Of a stretch of 8,604 nucleotides of DNA, positions 5,064 through 8,604 are shown one piece after another. Under the pieces are notes generated by a model. It ran no database searches. It was not told the DNA's origin and saw nothing but the letters and a program-made list of their open reading frames with translations. Both the position numbers and the translations under genes were made by a program. Source of the DNA: an uncultured Cocleimonas sp. GTDB taxonomy: Bacteria > Pseudomonadota > Gammaproteobacteria > Thiotrichales > Thiotrichaceae. Each line of letters opens with the position of its first letter. Positions within the stretch are counted from its first letter, which is position 1. The stretch is taken from the NCBI GenBank assembly GCA_938041705.1, contig CALISP010000304.1, forward strand, positions 1-8,604, written 5' to 3'.

Positions 5064-6016
5064 CCGCGCCATTTTCAAATCGAGTCAAAATAACTAGCGT
5101 TGAACAGATAACGCCATTAATCAAACATTTTAAGTTTGAACGCATTGATGGTGAACCATTCCTACCTTATTCATCTGGAAGCCATGTGGTTGTCAGCATG
5201 AAAAATGATAGTGGAAGTCATAAAAATCCCTATTCATTAGTCGGTTCATCGAACAACTTCATGCAATATCAAATCGCTGTGCGATTAGAAGACAACGGCC
5301 GTGGTGGCTCGAAGTTTATGCATACTCAAGTTGAAGTGGGTACAGAGCTTGAAATTGGCAATCCATACAATTTATTTCCTGTTTATAAGATCGCCCGTAA
5401 ACACTTGTTAATCGCAGGTGGAGTCGGCATTACTCCATTCATGACTTATATTGATGAAATGGACATGACAAAGGGTAATTTCGAACTTCACTATGCAACA
5501 CGTGATAAAAGCCATGCGGCATTTGCTCAAAATCTTCTTGAAAGGCACCCAGAAAGCATCAAGCTCTATCATGATGACCATGGTCCGAAACTAGATATTG
5601 AAGCACTGCTCAATGATCAACCACTTGGCACTCACGTCTACGTTTGTGGCCCTAAGGGTATGGTCGATGCAGTTTTGAAAGTTGCAGATAAACTGTGTTG
5701 GCCAGAAACATCTATACATAGTGAAGAGTTTAAAGCACCAGAAACTGGAAAGCCCTTTACCGTTCGCTTACATAAATCGCAACGAGATATAGAAGTGACT
5801 GAAAAGGAAACTCTACTTGAGGCATTAGAAAAAGCGGACGTTGAAATCCCTTATTCATGCCGTGGTGGTGCTTGTGGATTCTGCAAAACTGATGTTGTAG
5901 AAGGAGATATTGACCATCGAGATTATTTCTTAACTGATGAAGAAAAGAAATCAGGCAAATGTATGATGCCCTGCATATCTCGCGTAAACGGCGATAACTT
6001 AGTGTTAGATTTATAA
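5060..6016 (+). CDS. dmmB: Dimethylamine monooxygenase reductase subunit (FMN, NAD(P)H, 2Fe-2S)
   Basis: The 318-residue protein has the domain order of phthalate dioxygenase reductase. The N-terminal flavin barrel carries NPYSL (56-60). The NAD(P)H domain has LIAGGVGITPFM (117-128) and HVYVCGPKGMV (192-202). A C-terminal plant-type ferredoxin holds C267-x4-C272-x2-C275-x29-C305 for one 2Fe-2S cluster; C301 is an extra Cys. It passes electrons from NADPH through FMN and the cluster to the haem subunit encoded next. The start ATG 5060 overlaps the dmmA stop and has AGGAG 8 bases upstream. In the usual RxYS flavin motif the Arg position is Asn here (N56), with Lys just before it; this may be normal for the subfamily. 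Similar reductases serve vanillate, carnitine and phthalate oxygenases, but the neighbours fix this one as DmmB. Confidence 0.9.
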   Translation: MTAPFSNRVKITSVEQITPLIKHFKFERIDGEPFLPYSSGSHVVVSMKNDSGSHKNPYSLVGSSNNFMQYQIAVRLEDNGRGGSKFMHTQVEVGTELEIGNPYNLFPVYKIARKHLLIAGGVGITPFMTYIDEMDMTKGNFELHYATRDKSHAAFAQNLLERHPESIKLYHDDHGPKLDIEALLNDQPLGTHVYVCGPKGMVDAVLKVADKLCWPETSIHSEEFKAPETGKPFTVRLHKSQRDIEVTEKETLLEALEKADVEIPYSCRGGACGFCKTDVVEGDIDHRDYFLTDEEKKSGKCMMPCISRVNGDNLVLDL

Positions 6017-6088
6017 ATACAATCACGCATAGTTCAAATATAAAGTAGAAATTGTGAAATAAGATACTCTTAAGAGAGAGAATAGAAA

Positions 6089-7105
6089 ATGACAAAGGTA
6101 GCGATTAAAGATCCAATAGAAACGTTTCGTGACGACTTTACTTACACCAATAGTAAAGAAGCAATCGAGCGTTTTCCGTTTCCGTTCCCAGAAGACGAAT
6201 ATATGTACTCCGTCAATATGGAAATGCACGATAGAGGCGAGGTAGGTTCTGTTTACGAAAACCCATTCGATGTCGATGAACATTACCTTTCTGAAATGGT
6301 TGAGCGTGGTATCGTTCTAGAAAAAGACCCAAATCGTTTCGGTACATTAGATCATATGGATCTTCATAACTGGGACACACTAGAACTGATCATGGAATCA
6401 TTAGCTCGCGATTATCCTGACCATTTCTCATTGACTAAAGATGGCGATAACTGGCATTGGGAAAACCGTCCAATGGGTATTAAAGACAGTTTTGTTTTTG
6501 GTGATAAAAGTACGCTTCCTATGGATCCGTTTGAGTACATCGGTCGCCAAGCTCAAGGTGACTTTGTTGTTATGGATCAACGCGATGAAACGCTTTGGGC
6601 TGATGCCTCATTAATTACTTGCGCTGCTGATTGGAGTATTCAATTTGATCTTGGCATGTCATTTATGGAATGGCATGGTCCTGTGCCATTAGCACATGAA
6701 AAAGGTGTCTTTGAGCGTGCTTTAAAATACTTATTGATGGTTCGTTTAGGCCAACCGGTGAAGCGTTTCAATTGGACTATAACAATGAACCCAAGAATGG
6801 ATACAGCACCTGAGGTTTATCATGAATGGGGACACGAACGAGCTTCAGTTACTCCTGATAATGTTGGTCAAGTAGTCCATTTACGAGTAGAAGTACAAAC
6901 CCTATTCCGTTTACCACGAAGCAACGGTATGTTGTTTGGAATTAGAACTTATCTAATTAGCATGGAAGACTTGTGTACTAACCCAGCATGGGCGACACGT
7001 ATGCATCGCGTCATGAAAAACTTACATCCTGAAATAAAAGATTACAAAGGAATTACGCGTTATCACGAGACCCTTACCAATTGGTTATCTCAATTTGATA
7101 AGTAA
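6089..7105 (+). CDS. dmmC: Haem-dependent dimethylamine monooxygenase catalytic subunit (DUF3445, PAS-fold N-demethylase alpha)
   Basis: The 338-residue protein carries the marks of the DUF3445/haem-dependent oxidative N-demethylase alpha family. These are an opening ERFPFPFPEDEYMYSVNMEM (27-46), the central ADASLITCAADWSIQFDLG (171-189) leading into WHGPVP (195-200), and RFNWTI (226-231). Near the end is VEVQTLFRLPRSNGMLFGIRTY (267-288). Members known from P. mendocina use a PAS fold to hold haem b and oxidise dimethylamine to methylamine and formaldehyde with NADPH and O2. The enzyme is cytoplasmic. H196 and H203 are candidates for haem or substrate contacts, but I cannot assign the ligand from sequence alone. 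The gene follows dmmB by 72 bp. Its purine-rich ribosome site (GAGAGAG) partly overlaps the palindrome CTCTTAAGAG (6067-6076), which might modulate initiation. It ends the cluster before a terminator. Confidence 0.88.
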   Translation: MTKVAIKDPIETFRDDFTYTNSKEAIERFPFPFPEDEYMYSVNMEMHDRGEVGSVYENPFDVDEHYLSEMVERGIVLEKDPNRFGTLDHMDLHNWDTLELIMESLARDYPDHFSLTKDGDNWHWENRPMGIKDSFVFGDKSTLPMDPFEYIGRQAQGDFVVMDQRDETLWADASLITCAADWSIQFDLGMSFMEWHGPVPLAHEKGVFERALKYLLMVRLGQPVKRFNWTITMNPRMDTAPEVYHEWGHERASVTPDNVGQVVHLRVEVQTLFRLPRSNGMLFGIRTYLISMEDLCTNPAWATRMHRVMKNLHPEIKDYKGITRYHETLTNWLSQFDK

Positions 7106-7122
7106 ATTAACAAGTAAAACAG

Positions 7123-7154
7123 AGGTCTTGGTTATCAGCATATAATCAAGACCT
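7123..7154. terminator. Bidirectional intrinsic terminator after dmmC
   Basis: AGGTCTTGGTTAT (7123-7135) pairs with ATAATCAAGACCT (7142-7154) across a 6-base loop: 13 pairs including one G-U. It lies between convergent genes. On the minus strand the stem is followed by CTGTTTTAC, and on the plus strand by a T/A-rich tail, so it can serve both. Confidence 0.75.
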
Positions 7155-7158
7155 TATA

Positions 7159-7185
7159 AGACACCCCGCCACTTTTGACTAGTTT
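7159..7185 (+). repeat. Direct repeat copy 1 (AGACACCCC...ACTTTT type)
   Basis: A 27-bp segment beginning AGACACCCCGCCACTTTT matches one at 7482-7508 at 21 of 27 positions. The C-rich block stands out in this AT-rich DNA. This copy overlaps the 3' end of the small membrane-protein gene. It could be the remains of a REP-like or small mobile element. Confidence 0.45.
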
Positions 7186-7430
7186 CTCAATTGCCTTACA
7201 CAATCTCGAAACAACCATACAAAGAAAGTATAAACCGCTAACTTAATACCCACAGTAATAACAAAAACAAAAGGGTGCTGATTAAAATATAGTGTGTCGT
7301 TTAGTCTCAACTTATAAGTAACGCCACTAAACACTGTATGAAAAAAATCATAAGATAACCAAGAAATTACAATCACTGAAATTATAGTTTGCAGCCATAG
7401 CATGAATTTTGAGGATGAGTTTGAGGCCAT
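7179..7430 (-). CDS. Small two-span membrane protein of unknown function
   Basis: The 83-residue protein starts at ATG 7428-7430, preceded by a purine-rich AGGGGG ribosome site 4 bases upstream, which supports this start. Two hydrophobic helices are clear, about residues 9-30 (FMLWLQTIISVIVISWL) and 54-74 (FVFVITVGIKLAVYTFFVWLF). They are joined by a 20-odd residue polar loop and followed by a basic tail (RDCVRQLRN) that should be cytoplasmic. I recognise no family and see no catalytic motif. It stands alone on this strand, convergent to dmmC and divergent from queC, and is bracketed by imperfect direct repeats, so it may be a late insertion. It is not obviously linked to methylamine or queuosine metabolism. 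Confidence 0.6.
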   Translation of the reverse strand: MASNSSSKFMLWLQTIISVIVISWLSYDFFHTVFSGVTYKLRLNDTLYFNQHPFVFVITVGIKLAVYTFFVWLFRDCVRQLRN

Positions 7431-7481
7431 AGTTCCCCCTTACTTAAAAAACATATTGAAAGTCATTATAAATGATTAAAG

Positions 7482-7508
7482 AGACACCCCCCTACTTTTA
7501 GGTACTTT
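7482..7508 (+). repeat. Direct repeat copy 2 (AGACACCCC...ACTTTT type)
   Basis: This is the partner of the segment at 7159-7185, in the same orientation and 323 bp away, with the small membrane-protein gene in between. The first 18 positions differ at only two. It lies 52 bp upstream of that gene's start. Confidence 0.45.
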
Positions 7509-7550
7509 ATAGTTATTTTTCAATATAATTATAGATCAAGCCTTATAGAC

Positions 7551-7560
7551 CAAACGTTTG
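7551..7560. promoter_or_regulatory. Palindrome CAAACGTTTG, PurR/LacI-like half of an operator
   Basis: This perfect 10-bp palindrome equals the core of the enterobacterial PurR box (ACGCAAACGTTTGCGT), but the outer bases match poorly. LacI-family regulators share this CG-centred core. It lies 146 bp before queC and about 50 bp before its candidate -10 box. Queuosine precursors are made from GTP, so purine control is conceivable but unproven. Confidence 0.3.
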
Positions 7561-7611
7561 TTTAACCTTACATCTAGCAGTTAGCCTCCTCGCATTTTAA
7601 AACTATTCGTC

Positions 7612-7617
7612 TATAAT
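7612..7617 (+). promoter_or_regulatory. Candidate -10 box (TATAAT) of the queC promoter
   Basis: A perfect TATAAT lies 89 bp before the queC start. I see no good TTGACA 16-18 bp upstream, so it would depend on an activator or be weak. Transcription would start near 7624, exactly at the edge of the first of three leader hairpins. Confidence 0.4.
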
Positions 7618-7625
7618 CTCGTTCT

Positions 7626-7686
7626 GATAATTTTTGAATTATCTCTGTTGACGCAACAGGTAAATAAACGAGGAGAATAATCTCCT
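7626..7686 (+). other. Structured queC leader with three successive hairpins
   Basis: Three perfect stems follow the candidate promoter. They are GATAATT-N4-AATTATC (7626-7643), CTGTTG-ACG-CAACAG (7645-7659) and AGGAGA-N4-TCTCCT (7671-7686). The last sequesters an AGGAG that lies 31 bases before the start codon, while the bases directly before queC offer only a weak ribosome site. The arrangement suggests leader-RNA control. It does not match the preQ1-I pattern that I can recall. Confidence 0.4.
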
Positions 7687-7706
7687 AAACAAAGTAGAAA
7701 CAAAAC

Positions 7707-8426
7707 ATGAAAGCTCTAGTCGTTTGTTCAGGCGGACTTGACTCTGTTACCTTGGCTTACAAAGTAGCAAAAGAAGGTTCTCTAAGCTCTTTATTATCCT
7801 TTGATTATGGTCAGCGCCATAACAAAGAAATAGATTTTGCCGCACGTTGTGCCAAGCAATTAAATACTCCTCACATTGTGATTGATCTAAGCCAAGTAGG
7901 TTCTCAACTGACGGGTTCAGCGCTCACTGATGATATTGATATCCCAGATGGTCATTATGCTGAAGAGAGCATGAAAGTGACTGTTGTTCCTAATCGTAAT
8001 GCGATAATGATGACAATTGCTTTTGGTTTAGCAACCTCACAAAAAGCTGATGCGGTAGCGATGGCTGTTCATGGTGGTGACCACTTTATTTATCCGGATT
8101 GTCGCCCTGAATTTATAGAAGCGTTTGCAACTATGCAAAACTTTGCATTAGAAGGCTTAAACGAAACTAGCAATTCGAATAATAACATAGAGTTATACAC
8201 TCCCTACTTGCATAAAGATAAAACTGAGATCGCTCGTGATTCAGCTAAATATAATGTACCTGTTGCAGATACTTGGTCTTGCTATAAAGGTCAAGATCAA
8301 CACTGTGGACGATGTGGCACTTGTGTAGAACGTCGTGAAGCTTTTCATCTTGCAGGACTAAAAGATCCTACTGAATATGCTGATACTGAATATTGGCAAA
8401 CAGTCGTTTCAGGAGCACATGAATAG
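7707..8426 (+). CDS. queC: 7-cyano-7-deazaguanine (preQ0) synthase
   Basis: QueC is a cytoplasmic enzyme that uses ATP and ammonia to turn 7-carboxy-7-deazaguanine into preQ0, the precursor of queuosine in tRNA. The 239-residue protein has the expected length for the family. It has the PP-loop SGGLDS at 8-13, FDYGQRH at 32-38, VPNRN at 94-98 and HGGDH at 122-126. The C-terminal zinc site is C192, C200, C203 and C206 (SCYKGQDQHCGRCGTC). The start at ATG 7707 places the PP-loop as in other QueC proteins, although the ribosome site is weak (AAAG/TAGAAA only). It is followed 2 bp later by queD, so the two form an operon. Only the start of that operon is visible; queE is not in the window. Confidence 0.96.
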   Translation: MKALVVCSGGLDSVTLAYKVAKEGSLSSLLSFDYGQRHNKEIDFAARCAKQLNTPHIVIDLSQVGSQLTGSALTDDIDIPDGHYAEESMKVTVVPNRNAIMMTIAFGLATSQKADAVAMAVHGGDHFIYPDCRPEFIEAFATMQNFALEGLNETSNSNNNIELYTPYLHKDKTEIARDSAKYNVPVADTWSCYKGQDQHCGRCGTCVERREAFHLAGLKDPTEYADTEYWQTVVSGAHE

Positions 8427-8428
8427 TT

Positions 8429-8604
8429 ATGTATACCATCAGTAAACAATTCACTTTTAGCGCATCTCATCAATTACTGAACATGCCTGAATCACATCAA
8501 TGTTATCGCTTGCATGGACATAACTATATTGTCGAAGTAGAACTTCAAGCAGAAGTATTAAACAAATACGGATTTGTTCGCGACTATCACGATTTAGATG
8601 CATT
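8429..8604 (+). CDS. queD: 6-carboxytetrahydropterin synthase (partial, C-terminus outside window)
   Basis: The first 58 codons are present. They encode the QueD/PTPS fold, which converts dihydroneopterin triphosphate into 6-carboxytetrahydropterin, the first committed step toward preQ0. The N-terminus reads MYTISKQFTFSASHQL, then the catalytic Cys C25, and the zinc ligands H14, H29 and H31 (LHGHNY), followed by GFVRDYHDLDA. The ATG lies 2 bp after the queC stop. An AGGAG (8411-8415) inside the end of queC is 13 bases upstream, rather far, so coupling to queC translation probably helps. Confidence 0.93.
   Translation, partial: MYTISKQFTFSASHQLLNMPESHQCYRLHGHNYIVEVELQAEVLNKYGFVRDYHDLDA

Noticed and set aside
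5757..6283. Minus-strand reading frames of 112 and 86 codons overlapping dmmB and dmmC
   Set aside because: They lie opposite well-supported genes, lack plausible ribosome sites and show no recognisable protein features; they are antisense shadows.
1..8604. CRISPR arrays, tRNA or rRNA genes, intact insertion sequences
   Set aside because: No regularly spaced repeats, cloverleaf-type sequence or transposase frame was seen in the window.

Overview
This AT-rich window looks like chromosomal DNA of a marine-type gammaproteobacterium. That placement is an inference from the base composition, the strong Shine-Dalgarno sequences and the gene families; no rRNA or other lineage marker is present, so I do not name a genus. 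The window holds nine protein genes, two of them cut by the window edges. I also see two very short reading frames missed by ordinary gene calling, two clear intrinsic terminators, and an unusually structured 0.6 kb divergent control region.

Left part, minus strand (1-2653): a 21-codon leader reading frame runs by an ATGA overlap into an Amt-family ammonium transporter gene. A 54-residue single-span membrane protein follows 5 bp after it. After a 178-bp gap comes the N-terminal 306 residues of a periplasmic binding protein of the glycine betaine/TMAO (ProX/OpuAC/TmoX-like) type.

Middle part, plus strand (3254-7105): four genes in the order GcvT-like protein, zinc-ribbon protein, FMN/2Fe-2S reductase and DUF3445 haem protein. 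Both the order and the families match dmmDABC, the dimethylamine monooxygenase of marine bacteria. The same kind of enzyme was characterised from Pseudomonas mendocina as the haem-dependent oxidative N-demethylase, with haem, FMN, 2Fe-2S and tetrahydrofolate cofactors. A strong intrinsic terminator hairpin lies inside the cluster, between dmmD and dmmA.

Taken together the two divergent groups read as a methylated-amine and ammonium acquisition island. The binding protein and Amt would bring in a quaternary amine or amine oxide, ammonium or methylammonium. DmmDABC would oxidise dimethylamine to methylamine and pass the released one-carbon unit to tetrahydrofolate. TMA monooxygenase (tmm), TMAO demethylase (tdm), the methylamine pathway (gmaS, mgs, mgd), the transporter's permease and ATPase, and any regulator are not in the window.

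Right part (7159-8604): a small two-span membrane protein gene on the minus strand is bracketed by imperfect 27-bp direct repeats. A structured leader with three successive hairpins then precedes queC and the start of queD, the first genes of 7-deazaguanine (queuosine) biosynthesis.
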